A stretch of 33,704 bases of DNA from Chromera velia (Eukaryota; Sar; Chromeraceae): the NCBI GenBank assembly GCA_018398765.1, contig JAHBMJ010001211.1:1-33704 (forward strand), written 5' to 3'. The notes under the pieces are model-generated. The model ran no database searches. It saw only the letters and a program-made list of their open reading frames with translations, and was not told where the DNA came from. Position numbers and translations under genes: made by a program. Of this stretch, positions 9,439 to 20,824 are shown piece after piece; position 1 is the stretch's first letter; the number at the start of each line of letters is the position of its first letter.

Positions 9439-10867
9439 ATAAAAAAAGTAATTTGGAAAGCTAAATTAGTAATTTTAGTTAAACCTTGGAGCTAGCTTTG
9501 GAGATCAATTTCTCGTAAACTATAAAAAGAGTTAGACATTTAAACTAACAGTGCTTATACATACAACAGTCAAGTTCAAATATGTTTATAATTTGAGTTC
9601 ATAGATTTTCATTGAGAAAGGGAAATGGAATCTTAAAAGTTTTGAAGTGAAAGCATTGTGAACACTCGATCACTCGATTTAGATTTTAAAAATTTAAAGA
9701 AATTGGGATCACGCCTAGAAGAAACGCCTCGTACCCTGCAGGCTTGTGGAGCACAGAGTGTTAGACTGGGTAACTAGTCTGGGTCTAGGACTGGGTGGTA
9801 GAGAGGGTGCAAGGCTAAGTGCCTAACTGAGTGCAAGGACAAAGTTCACAGGACGTCTCCTTGCGACTAGCCTTGCGACTGGAACTCCGGAAACTGTAGT
9901 CCTGAAAGCGCAAAAGAAAAAAATGGAAGGGGAGAGAAAGACGGAAAGGGAAAGGGAAATGGTAATTAAAGGCAAGGGCAAGGAAAAGGCTTGGTGGGGG
10001 CTGGGGTGGAGATGAAGGGGGCTTCAAGGGGGAAGAACTAGGGGGAAAGTTGTTCGATTCACTCAGAGAGAGGACGTTCTGGCAACTGCCAACCAGGAAG
10101 GTGGAGGCCGGAAGGAAGGCAGGGGAGAGGATGGAGCGGACGGACAGATGGACGCAAGAGTATGTGGAGGAGTTATAATGGAGGAAGGAACTGAGGGGTC
10201 GGTCAGGAAAAAACGAAATGCGCCAGGAAAGGCAACCAAGTCACTCAAGTGTGTTGAAGGGAGGGGGGAGGGAGGAAGAGAGAGCAATGCAAAGAAGAGA
10301 GGAGAGCAATGCGAAGAAGAGAGGACAGGAAAATGGAACATGGGACAGGCAACGGTCGTGAGGGAAGCCGGGTGGTAATGAGACCGGGGGGGGAGACAGC
10401 AAGGATATGTACGGGGAAGCGCAAACGGATGCAGAGAGGGCGGGAAGACGAACACCCGCGTCAGCTGAATGGGGAATCCATTTCTTCAAGGTGAAATAGG
10501 GTCCATGGAAAGAATGGACGCGGTGGATTGGAGGAGAGAGGGAAATGGAACATTGAAAAGAGGGGGGGGTGGATGGAACGAGACGGCTCTCGCCCGGCCC
10601 TAAAAAACAAAATGAAGAGAAAATGAAATGGAAGGATTGATTTTGAAGCCCCCCTAAGAAGCTGTCTGTCTTTTTTATGGCCTGTCCTTAGTGAACAGCC
10701 TCAGAGGTTCCACTCCGATTCTCTTCTGATGATTTACTAGAAGACCTTCCACGGAGGCACCCTCTCTCTTCATGGCGCCTCCTGCCACAGTCTTTTCAAT
10801 CCCAAGAAACGCTCCACCGGACCAAAAGAAGCCATGCTAACAACCGCAAGACAAGCAAGCAAGCTGC
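9439..10867. other. Intergenic DNA, AT-rich then purine-rich
   Basis: Up to about 9720 the sequence is AT-rich, like the DNA left of hAT element 2. From about 9900 to 10660 the plus strand is strongly purine-rich (GGAA, GGGAGA, GAAGAGAG), which creates Arg/Glu-rich frames on plus and Ser/Pro-rich frames on minus. None is recognisable as a protein. The last 200 bases should contain the 3' untranslated region of eL42 (minus strand); I see no clear polyadenylation signal. Confidence 0.5.
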
Positions 10868-11405
10868 TTAGTAGGGAGTGCCTCCCTTGGACTTCTTCTC
10901 TCCACCCAGCTCGAAGTGCTTGCAGCGCTTGATAGGAAGCAACCTGCATGAACGGGTGGGTAGTCAGACAGAGGGAGAAAAGTTGTTCGAAGACCCTTCA
11001 GATGAACGTATCATTCTTCCTTCCACTCGGACGAACATTCAGATAGCGGCTGACCTCTTCATCTTGCAGGCAGAGCACTCCAGCTTGAGCACGATCTTCT
11101 TGGTGGTCTTTGCCTGCAGTAGAATCACAGTGAGGCAGGGAGGTGAGGCCATTAGGAACACCCACAGAGAGGTAATCCAGATCCACCAGGGCGACCCGAG
11201 CTGAGTCAGCAGGTCAGGGAAAGCTGACCTTCTTGTGGAACACGGGCTTGGTCTGACCACCGAAGCCTGACTGCTTCATGTCGTAACGACGGCGTCCCTG
11301 GGCAGCAGAGGACTCCTTGCCCTTCTTGTACTGCGACACCTTGTGGCCCTTGTGCGCCTTGCAGCGCGGGCAGTGGGTGCTTCGGGTCTTGGGAACGTTC
11401 ACCAT
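10868..11405 (-). CDS. RPL44: 60S ribosomal protein eL42 (L44/L36a), three exons
   Basis: eL42 is a small zinc-binding protein of the large ribosomal subunit near the tRNA E site. On the minus strand, exon 1 is 11405-11229 (59 codons), exon 2 is 11113-11055 and exon 3 is 10943-10868 with a TAA stop. Both junctions keep phase (0, then 2), giving 103 residues, close to the usual 104-106. The start MVNVPKTR is the family N-terminus. Zinc ligands are visible as CPRC (12, 15), C72/C75 and C86. The [11 protein letters not shown] signature is intact at 49-59, and [10 protein letters not shown] is near the C-terminus. Pro54, equivalent to yeast Pro56, is the form associated with cycloheximide sensitivity. 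Both introns start GTCAGC and end GCAG, matching the odd donor style of the neighbouring gene. The tail KGGTPY differs from the usual QALxF ending. Confidence 0.96.
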
Positions 11406-11861
11406 GGCTTCAGAATCCCTCCTGACACGCTCATTTGGCGGGAGAGAGGAGACTTTGGGGAGGCAGATTTGGCTCGAGCCGTTTCTCCTCCGTCAGCGCT
11501 GCGTGATTGTGCCGTCGTTTCGACTTTTTCGCTGTGCCGGGTCATTCATTCTTTCGGAATCTTTCCGGGGCTGACGCATGCATGCGAGACTGACCGAGCT
11601 ATCTAGCTCAGCCCTGCTAGCAAATCTTATGGCAAGTGGTGAGGCTACACGTCTCCGAAAGAAAGAGGCTCGCGACGGAGTCACTATAGCACCAAAGCCA
11701 GTTTTGTCCAACTGCACTAACCGATAAAGACTCCGCCAATCGCCCTCTTCTCTCTGCAATCTTCCGGGAAGCCTCCTTGCATCGCATTGCGGTTCTTGGG
11801 AAGTGTTGTTCCATCAACTGTGGTGACTTAGAGGGGAGCAGGAAGGAAGGACGGAAAGAAA
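11406..11861. promoter_or_regulatory. Divergent promoter region between eL42 and GBA2-like genes
   Basis: The two start codons face away from each other with 456 bp between them, so this stretch must hold both promoters and both 5' untranslated regions unless non-coding exons lie elsewhere. I see no TATA box at a convincing place. The region has a GCATGC palindrome at 11575 and is otherwise mixed sequence without simple repeats, in contrast to the introns. Confidence 0.7.
11575..11586. promoter_or_regulatory. CGCATGCATGCG palindrome, candidate ribosomal-protein promoter motif
   Basis: A perfect 12-bp palindrome containing two overlapping GCATGC cores lies 170 bp upstream of the eL42 start codon and 276 bp upstream of the GBA2-like start codon. 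In Toxoplasma, ribosomal-protein promoters are enriched in a motif of the form (T/C)GCATGC(G/A). The match to that form is exact; function here is inferred. Confidence 0.5.
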
Positions 11862-13375
11862 ATGAGCCAGCAGCAGCCTAGTCTGGAGTTGGACGAGGAA
11901 GAGCTGGATCCACAGCTGCTGAAGGGGTTTGGAGACTTGAGGGAGACCATCAAACCAGAAGCCACGTGGAGAAGACGATTCGATGCCATCGATCGTCAGT
12001 CACACCGAGGAAGGTTGACTCAGACTGACTGACCGTCATGAGGAGAACACCGCACAGATTACTGCTACAGTGTCTATGATCCCCAGCAGTCTGTTTGAGT
12101 TACTTTATCTTCAGCACCAGCTCCATGGGCCTTTCCGCTCTTGCCTTTGTCTTCTTATCCCTTGTTGAGTCCCCCTCCTGTCTCGTATCCCACTCCCCCC
12201 CACCCTTCGGCTTTCCAACCCCCCTTGCCGTTGAACGGGTCTTTTTGCTTCCTCCCCCACTGACTCGAGTCCTCTTCTAAACTTTCTCCCGTCTCCACCG
12301 TTATTTCTTTTCCCTCCGCGAGCCGTTGATTTGCCTCATTTTCTGTGCATTTGCCGGCTTCTTCTCACACCCCTCCTCTATTGCTGCCCCTCTCGCCGTC
12401 TCCCCCCCGCAGCCGAAGTCAAAGAGTTCGTCCCGACAGTCGGAGACGCCGTCAGCCAACTGGGGCTTGCCTGGCGTCTCTACTGGGACGTGCGGAAGAA
12501 CAAGGACATGGGGTGCACGCCCTGGATCGACCCCTTCTTCAGAGCTTCCAAGCCCCACGCCAACCATGGTGGGTGAGTAGGGGGCTGTTTGTTGGCTCTG
12601 CTCGTTTTTTGTAGGGCATTCCGTCTACCTGTCTGGAGAGCAGCTTGTTTTGGTTGTTGAAACCGCCGAAAGAAAGTGCTCACTGACGCCATGCAGACCG
12701 GATGGATGCTTTGATGGTTCCAACGCTGACTCGTGGTTTCACGCAGCCACGCAGTGTGGAGTCTGGAGGCACAATATGGGAGGGATGGCACAAACACGCA
12801 CACGCACACCCAAACAGAGAGAAAGACATGCATGAACTCTTCTTTTCTTCTTGCAGGTGTTCCTTGTGGTGGTTTGGGGTGCGGGTCCATCGGTAGGTTG
12901 CTCTTTCGTTCTTTTCCTTTTGTCTTTCCTCGATTTGCTTTTGTCTTTCCATGTTGTTTTTGTTGGTCGGTACGTCAACAGGGCTGCAGAAGGGGAGGAA
13001 AAGAAAGAAGATGACACACACGTCCATCAGTCGACGACTGAAGGAGCTCTCTGTATGTTGTTCGGTTTGAGATCCAGCCCTCATGCGAGGGTCCCTTTGT
13101 TTCTTTCTTTCTTTCTTTCTCGCTCGGAGGCACAGACAGCGTTCGCACAATGTGGAAAGGTTTTACGTCACGGCGTTTGAAAAAATGGAGAGGCAGAAAG
13201 TGTGACTGATGACAGAATATATAGACAATACGAATTTGGTTGGACGAGAGGACGGACAAATGAAGGAGTGGATGGATGGATGAATGCAGGTCGAGGATGG
13301 AAGGGGAACTTCAATCGTTGGGGCCTCAGACCGGGCCTCGCAACAGAGACAGACGTGACAGCAAATCAATTTTCA
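11862..13375 (+). other. GBA2-like exons 1-4: N-terminus and glycine-rich motif
   Basis: Exon 1 is 11862-11994, exon 2 12413-12568, exon 3 12857-12892 and exon 4 13290-13375. The ATG at 11862 opens [18 protein letters not shown], an acidic start with no signal peptide. Exon 2 gives [15 protein letters not shown] and WIDPF, as in the family N-terminal domain. Exon 3, only 36 bp, carries [11 protein letters not shown], and exon 4 continues [11 protein letters not shown] to TANQFS. Donors are GTCAGT, GTGGGT, GTAGGT and GTCAGT; acceptors all end GCAG. Exon 2 has GGTGGGTGAGT at its end; only the upstream GT keeps phase with exon 3. Confidence 0.9.
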
Positions 13376-13638
13376 GTCAGTCAGTCAGTCAGTCAGCCAC
13401 GCTAAAGAAAGCCCCCTATCTCTGTCTCTACATGCATTTTGTATGCTCCCTTCACTCCAACCTTCGGATTCTGCCGTGTGACAATCCATCCATGCAATGG
13501 ATTCAAGTGAGCGTCCTTCTCCCGCGGAAAGCCACGAACAACCGTGCTCTCGTGAAGTCTGAATCTCTCTGTGTGAGTGTGAGTGTGTGCTTGTGTGTAT
13601 GCGAGTGTGTGTGGGTATGTGGGTATGTGAGTGAGTGG

Positions 13639-13681
<43 letters not shown>

Positions 13682-16600
13682 CGTGCGTGCGTGTTTACTG
13701 ACTGACGTGTGCAGACTCGCATCCGACTGCTGTCGAGCAAGCAGACAGTGGCAGCCGTGCTGACCCCAGATGACGATGACGACATCATAGAGGCCTCTGG
13801 AGCTGGCTGTGGGGGGTCAGTCCTTCTTTCTTGTCTGGCAATCAAGGGGGGGGGAGGGGGATGCCGTGGGTTTTGTGGCAGGTTTCGAGTACAAACGAGA
13901 AAGTCGTTAGTGTTTATAAACAGACAATTCAGGGAGACTTGGAGATTTTTCTAAATTTCCGTGATCTTGTCTGTTTTCAGTTTGTTTATCCATGGCTGAG
14001 CGCCTTTCTTCCTCCCTTTTACATGCATCTCTTTTTCTGTTGAGTTTTTTCACACTGCTCAGCCCTCCTTTCTCCCTGCCTGTGTGTGTCTCCCCCCTCC
14101 CCTCCTTCCCCCCCTCACCTGTTACTATCCCGTCTCTGCGATCTTCCCCTCTCCCGCTTCGCTTCTCTTCCCTTCCCTTCTCGTCTCCCCCGGCTTTTTT
14201 TCTTTTCGCTGGACCGACTGCGAATGTCTCACTCTCTCTCCATCTCTCCGCCTTTTTCCGGCCCTGTCTCAATTTCCAGGTGCGGGTAGGTCGAAGTAAG
14301 CGAGGAGTGTCCCCGAGAAACAAAACGATGGTGCTCAATCCATCTTGATTTTTCCTCTATCTTCCGTTCGTTGTCTCCCTTTCTCCATTCCTATCTCTTT
14401 ATGTGTCATCGCTTCACTCGGTGTCCTGTCTTCTTTCCTTCCTTCCTCGGATTTTCTTTCACTGCTGAATTCTCATTCCGACAGTTCGTTTTCAGTTTCT
14501 CATTCCGACAGCCGTCCTTTTTACTTTCGACCTATCTTCTCAGCCTGTTCCCTTCCTTTCTTGTGTTTCCTTCCCGGTGTTTCCACTTTTTTGTCTTTTT
14601 TTGTTGCCCGCCTGTTGTTGTTTTCTCTCGTGCCCGTCAAAATCGGCCGTCCCTTTCTCTCTGGTTCGCCTGCTTGCGCCTGAGCACCCTCGGTCTCACT
14701 CCTTCCTTCCCTTTTCTCTGCCTCTCCCTCTCTGTCTGTCTGTCTCTCTTTGTCTGTCTCCTCCCTCCCCTTCCGCCGCTATCCTCGATGCAATCCTTCC
14801 TGCAGATGCCGCCGACAACGCCGGGATCTCTACCACCCGGCGCCTCAGAGGTGGGTCAGGTGGACGCAGGTGGGGCCTCTGGCGCCGTCAGGGCCCGATG
14901 GTCTCAACGCGTCCACTGCCACAGAGACGGAGGTGGACGAGACGCCGCTCTTGAAAGAGAAGAGACTGAAGGAAAACTCTCCGCAGTCGTCCACAGTAGC
15001 AGGGTCCTATCGACCCAAAAGCCCCCTCGCACAGCAGGCAGCACGCAGTCCCGTTCGTGTGGTCAGAAAGAATCAAAAAAAGGGGGGGGACGGGTCACCC
15101 TCTTCTCCCGTGCGTCCCTCGTCTGCTGGCTGTTGCGGAGGGCCCCCTCCAGTAGACTCGCCTTACGAGAACCAGTTGCAGAAAACGTCAGTCAGTGAGA
15201 ACGCCAAGCCTGCCACTGACTTTCTTCACGTATGCGTGACTATGGGACTCCTGATTTTCTATCTTCCCCAAAGTTTCTTTCCTGGATGCTACGTCTTCCC
15301 CCCCGGCGGGTCTGGTAAACTTCAACGACGCGAACCCCGTCTACCTACCTGAAGCAGCGCACTCATCAGCGTCTCTTCTTCCCTGCAAAAAATGTACAGA
15401 CAGGCAGGCAGGCCCATCTCATGTGTGTGTGTCGAATGAACCATACTTCTTTCTTTCTTCCTTCCTTCCTTCCTTCTTTCTTCCTTCCTTCTTTCTTCCT
15501 TCCTTCCTTCCTTCTTTCTTTCTTTCTTTCTTTCTTTCCTTCCTTCTTTCTTCCTTCCTTCCTTTCTTTCTTTCTTTATTTATTTGTTTATTTCTTTCTT
15601 TCGACTACACAGCCAGACTGTACCCGCCCCCTGGCCCTCCCTCTACCTTCTTCCTTCCTTCCTTCCTTGCAGGACCTACATGGCCAGATTTCCTCGGAGT
15701 TGGACGGAGTATCAAGACGTTTTTGGTCAGTTGGGAGGAGGAACGTTACTCTCCCGTTCATTATGCACATTTTTCTCTCTCGTTTCTTCTCTGGATTCCC
15801 TTGCACGCTTGGCTGGCTGTTCTCTCTCTTCAGGCAGGTGGTATCTCTCTTCGTTCTGCAGGTGGGGGATGGAAACATGCATCCATGCAGCCGTCTCTGT
15901 ACATTCATTAATCCATCCACTCATGCAGACGTTTTCATTTCATTTCTTTACTTCCAACAGTACTTGAATTCTCTTCTCTCTGATTGCCTGCCTGCCTGCA
16001 GGTACCGGGATTCACCTGATTTGTGAGCAGTTGTCCCCTTTTCTTCCGAATGACTACGTCGATTCGTGTCTGCCCTGTGCGGTGTTTGAGTGGACCTGTC
16101 GGAACCTCGGCACAGAGAAGGCAGAGGTCGGCTTTCTGGGCAGCAATCGCTCTGGAATCTTTGTTTGTGTGGGGGGGAGGGGGGGGGGTTCTCACGGCAT
16201 GTTTTCTCTGACTGCACTTCTCTCTCTCACCGCATGTTTTCTCAGACTGCACTTCTTTCTCTTTCTCAGCCGACTAGTCCCTTGACAGACTATCCCTTTG
16301 CCTTCTCTCTCTGTGCTTCCTGCTGTTTGTTGCCCTCGTCCATATTGCGGTTCTGATTTCCCTGTCCCTCTTTGTTGGCCTCTTTCTCTCTTTCTTGCTC
16401 TCTCTTATATGTTCCACATAACTGTCCGCCTGCCTGCCTGCTTATGTGAATTCTTTCTTTCAGGTCTCTCTGATGTTCAGTTGGCAGAACGGGTTCGAGT
16501 GGGACTCTGCCTCTGGGGGGGGGCACGTCCAGAGAGCCTTCACCGGGAAACACACTGGAGGTCCGTCAGTCAGTCAGTCAGTCAGCAGTCAGCAGGCAGC

Positions 16601-17848
16601 CTTCTTTGAAGGAGAGGGACGGAGGGACAGACTGACGGTTTGGAGGGGGTGCCGGTTGTGCGTTTCCTTTTATTTTCTTGTTAGTTCGTGGTCGCATTAT
16701 GCAGTGCTGAAGGAAGGATGAACGCTGAGAAGCCAATCGATATCCAAGGCCGACCCGTGCAAGTGCGTGCAAAAGCGGGATGGGCCAAAGGAAAAGGAAT
16801 CAATCGTTTGCTATTTCATTTCTTTTGGACTGATTAATTGTCTCACTGCGGACCCAAAGCTCTCGAGCTTCCGATCGGCTCTCTTACGGCAATTTCCGTC
16901 TTTCACAAGCGAACGGGCCCTGCCGATATTGTATAGCGTGCTGACTTTTCTTTCTCTGTGCAGTGAGAGGGATCTTGATTCACTGTCCGCTTGCCGAAGT
17001 AAAAAAAAAAATCCTCTGACGAATGGATGCAACATTCCATTTTTTTTTTTTTCGTTTGTGCAGTCGGCGCGTTGCTTCACCATTCTCTCCCTTCCAAGAA
17101 GGGCAATGCTGAGAGGGCGGCGGGGAGGGCAGAAGACAGGAATAGCGGTCGAGTTGCCAGCAGCGCCCCCGACTCTTCTTCTTCATCGTCGTCAAAGAGT
17201 TCTTCCAAAGTCCACCCAAACAAAATTGATGACAACCAAATCCCCCCGTACGATCCTCTCACATTTGCTGTGGCACTCGGAAGAGATGAAGCAGTCTCGG
17301 TCAGTTTGCCCGTCGTCTGCGTATTGTCCGTGTTTGAGTCGTGCTCGTGAAGGCTGTTCTCGTATCCTTCCCTCCCTCTCTTTCTGTCACCGCTCCCGCC
17401 CTTTTCACTTTCCCGGCCCGCCCTGCTGCTGCAGATCTGGACGTCAAGGGAAGAAAGAAGACTTAGAGTTCAGACAGACTGACTGACTGACAGACAGACA
17501 GACAGACTGACTGACAGACAGACAGACAGACGGACAGGCAGGCAGACAGACAGACAGACGGACAGGCAGGCAGGCAGGCAGGCAGGCAGACAGACAGACG
17601 GACAGGCAGGCAGGCAGACAGACAGACGGACAGGCAGGCAGGCAGACAGACAGACAGACAGACAGACACCACTGATTAGCTGGGTTTCGGGGAAGGCCCA
17701 ACGGTTTTCGTTCCTTTTTGTGTCTGAGAGCCTGGAGTTTTCTGTTTGTCTGTGTGGTGAAAAGAAAGAGTCAGGTTGAGGACCTAAAAGATTGATCTCT
17801 CGATTCTCTCTCTCTCTCTCTCTCTCTCTTTCTGCCTGTATATATATT

Positions 17849-17882
<34 letters not shown>

Positions 17883-20739
17883 GCATTGTTGCAGCCCTCG
17901 TTCGTTTTGAACTTTCGTTGTGACGGGGACGGAGAGGAAGTGTGGAGGTCCTTTCATGAACATGGGGTTCTCTCAGGTCCGTCGGCTTGGTTGACTGATT
18001 GGTGTGTGCGTGTGTGAGTATGGGTGTGTGTGTGTCGGGGTTCTGTGCTCGCGCGGGCGTTAGCGTGAGGTTGTGGGTTTTTTTTGATTGACTTTTTGGA
18101 CATGAAACCCTCCCCTGGATTCCTCCGGCCTCTTTCTTCTTTTTCTTCTTCTGCTTCTCCTTCTTCTTCGATCGAATCCTTCCTTTCCGTCTGCTGTTCT
18201 CTTTTTCTATGACGTATTCATTGTCGCTTTCTTCACTTGAGTGTCCTTCCTGCAGGCGACCCCTCTCGATTGTCCATTGAAGACTCTATACGGAAGGCCA
18301 ACAAAGGGGAAGTGCTGGGAGCTGCTGTGTGTGGGAAGGTTACATTGGATCCGGGAGAGACGAAGTGAGTGAGTGAGTGAGTGAGTGAGTGGGTGGCTGG
18401 GTGGGTGGCTGAAAAAGTCAGTGAGAAGAAACCACACCGTAACTTGATCTTCTTCTCTCCCTCGTGTTGCTCTTTTCTTCCCTTCCTTCCCTTCCTTCTT
18501 TCCTTCCTTCTTTTCTTTCTTTCTTTCTTTCTTTCTTTCTTTCCTTCCTTCCTTTTCTTTTAATTGATGGGACCCTTCTACCATTCCTTCCGTCCTCCGA
18601 GTGTGTTTCCCTTCCTTCCGACCCTGCAAGAAGTCAGCTCCTCTTCTCACTCTCACTCTCCCTCCCTCCCTCTCAGGAAGCTGCGTTTTACCCTTTCTTG
18701 GGACATGCCGGTCGCTCGGTTTGCGCTCGGACATCCGTGGAAGAAGAGGTGCGCGAGTTGTTAGTTTTTTCTTGGAAGAAAGAGAGCTACGGCCTCTCTC
18801 GGGATGCGATGGGATGCACTCGTGTATGTGGCGCGTTCGTTATTTCTTTGGTTGATGCCGTAGATCCGTTGTTGTTCATGATCATTCATTCATTCATTCA
18901 TTCACTACTCTATCTTTCTTTGCACCACGCAGTCTTCCCAGTCTGTAGCTCTCCCTCCCTCTTTCTCTCGGGGCTTTTCTCGAATGAGGAGCACGAAGAA
19001 TGACTGAATGACCTTTGCCTCCCTGCCCCTTGGTTTTTGCACTTTCCTTTGGCTTGATGCCTGCACCCCTGCAGGTATCTGAAGTTCTTCCACCCAATTC
19101 TCTGGCGGTCCCATCAGACGGACTCGGCGAACCCCCTGGGATGCCCTCAGGTGAGGCAGGCAGGGAAGTTGTGGGACCAGCTTATTCGACATTTTGTGTA
19201 ACAGGGTGTTGTTTTGCAAACACACTTCTGCGTTGTGGGACCAGCGTATTCGAAATTTTGAGCAACAGGGTGTTGTTTTGCAAACATATGCACACTTCTG
19301 CATTGTGGGACCAGCTTATTCGAAAATTTGAGCAACAGGGTGTTGTTTTGCAAGCACATGCACACTTCTGCCTTGTGGGAACAGCCTTTTCGAAATTTTG
19401 AGCAACAGGGTGTTGTTTTGCAAACATATGCACACTTCTGCGCTGTGGGACCAGCTTATTCGAAATTTTGAGCAACAGGGTGTTGTTTTGCAAACACATG
19501 CACACTTCTGCGTTGTGGGACCAGCGCATTCGAAATTTTGAGCAACAGAGTGTTGTTTTGCAAACACATGCACACTTCTGCATTGTGGGACCAGGTTATT
19601 CGAAATTTTGAGCAACAGGGTGCTTTTTTGCAAACACATGCACACTTCTGCGTTGTGGGACCAGCGAATTCGAAATTTTGAGCAACAGGGTGTTGTTTTC
19701 CAAACACGTACACACTTCTGCATTGTGGGACCAGCGTATTCGAAATTTTGAGCAACAGGGTGTTGTTTTGCAAACACATGCACACTTCTGCATTGTGGGA
19801 GCAGCTTGTTCGAAATTTTGAGCAACAGGGTGTTGTTTTGCAAACATATCTACACTTCTGCGTTGTGTGTTGTTCTGCAAACGCGTGCACACTTCTGCGT
19901 TGTGGGACCAGTGTATTCGAAATTCTGCGCAACAGGGTTTTTTTTGGCAAACAAATGCACACTTCTGCGTTGTGGGACCAGGTTATTCGAAATTCTGCGC
20001 AACAGGGTGTTGTTTTGCAAACACATGCACACTTCTGCGTTGTGGGACCAGGTTATTCGAAATTCTGCGCAACAGGGTGTTGTTTTGCAAACACATGCAC
20101 ATTTCGGCGTTGTGGGACCAGGTTATTCGAAATTCTGCGCAACAGGGTGTTGTTTTGCAAACACATGCACACTTCTGCGTTGTGGGACCAGGTTATTCAA
20201 AATTCTGCGCAACAGAGTGTTGTTTTGCAAACACATGCACATTTCGGCGTTGTGGGAGCAGCTTATTCGAAATTTTGAGCAACAGGGTGTTGTTTTGCAA
20301 ACACATGCACATTTCGGCGTTGTGGGACCAGCTTATTCGAAATTTTGAGCAACAGGGTGTTGTTTTGCAAACACATGCACACTTCTGCATTGTGGGACCA
20401 GCTTATTCGAAATCTTGAGCAACAGGGTGTTTGCATGTTTGCAACCACACACTTCTGCGTTACTGGAGCAGAGCTCAGAGCATTCGAAATCTTATGCAAA
20501 AATGTTGCTTTTCGGTTTCGCTTGTTTGTGCGGGACTAGTCAAACCGACACCAATTCTGTGTTGTGAGGCGAGTCATTCGTTTTCTTGGTGGTTCTCTGT
20601 CTGCATGTGTATTCTGTGTGCGAACTGCTTAATTCTTGCAGCAGCCGAATATCGCGACGCCGGCGCCTCCACAGTCGCCGGAACCTCGCGAAGGGATGGA
20701 AGGGGTCGGTCAACATCTCTGTCTGTCTGTCTGTCTTTC

Positions 20740-20770
<31 letters not shown>

Positions 20771-20793
20771 TTCTCTGTCTGTCTGTCTGTCTT

Positions 20794-20824
<31 letters not shown>

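Larger units (their letters stand above)
17064..18748 (+). other. GBA2-like exons 10-13: VGALLHH to LSWDMP
   Basis: Exon 10 is 17064-17299, exon 11 17895-17976, exon 12 18256-18364 and exon 13 18677-18748. Exon 10 opens with VGALLHHS, has a Ser-rich insert (about eight Ser then KSSSK) and returns to family sequence at YDPLTFAVA. Exon 11 holds [12 protein letters not shown], exon 12 [19 protein letters not shown] and exon 13 [15 protein letters not shown], the conserved end of the N-terminal domain. Confidence 0.9.

Noticed and set aside
8343..9773. Outer element bounded by TAGACCC and GGGTCTA enclosing hAT element 2
   Set aside because: The short inverted match has no flanking duplication and does not extend.
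10575..10601. Single hAT-like end (reverse complement begins TAGGGCCGGGC)
   Set aside because: No partner terminus or target duplication was found in the window.
14371..15198. Alternative frame through exon 6 ([15 protein letters not shown] and onward)
   Set aside because: It does not keep phase with exon 5 on the left and exon 7 on the right, while the chosen frame does both.
17444..17701. Cys/Leu/Ser/Val-rich minus-strand frames
   Set aside because: Translation of the CAGA/CAGG tetranucleotide array inside intron 10.
19168..20511. CRISPR-like array
   Set aside because: The 70-bp units are contiguous without unique spacers, and the setting is an intron of a eukaryotic gene.
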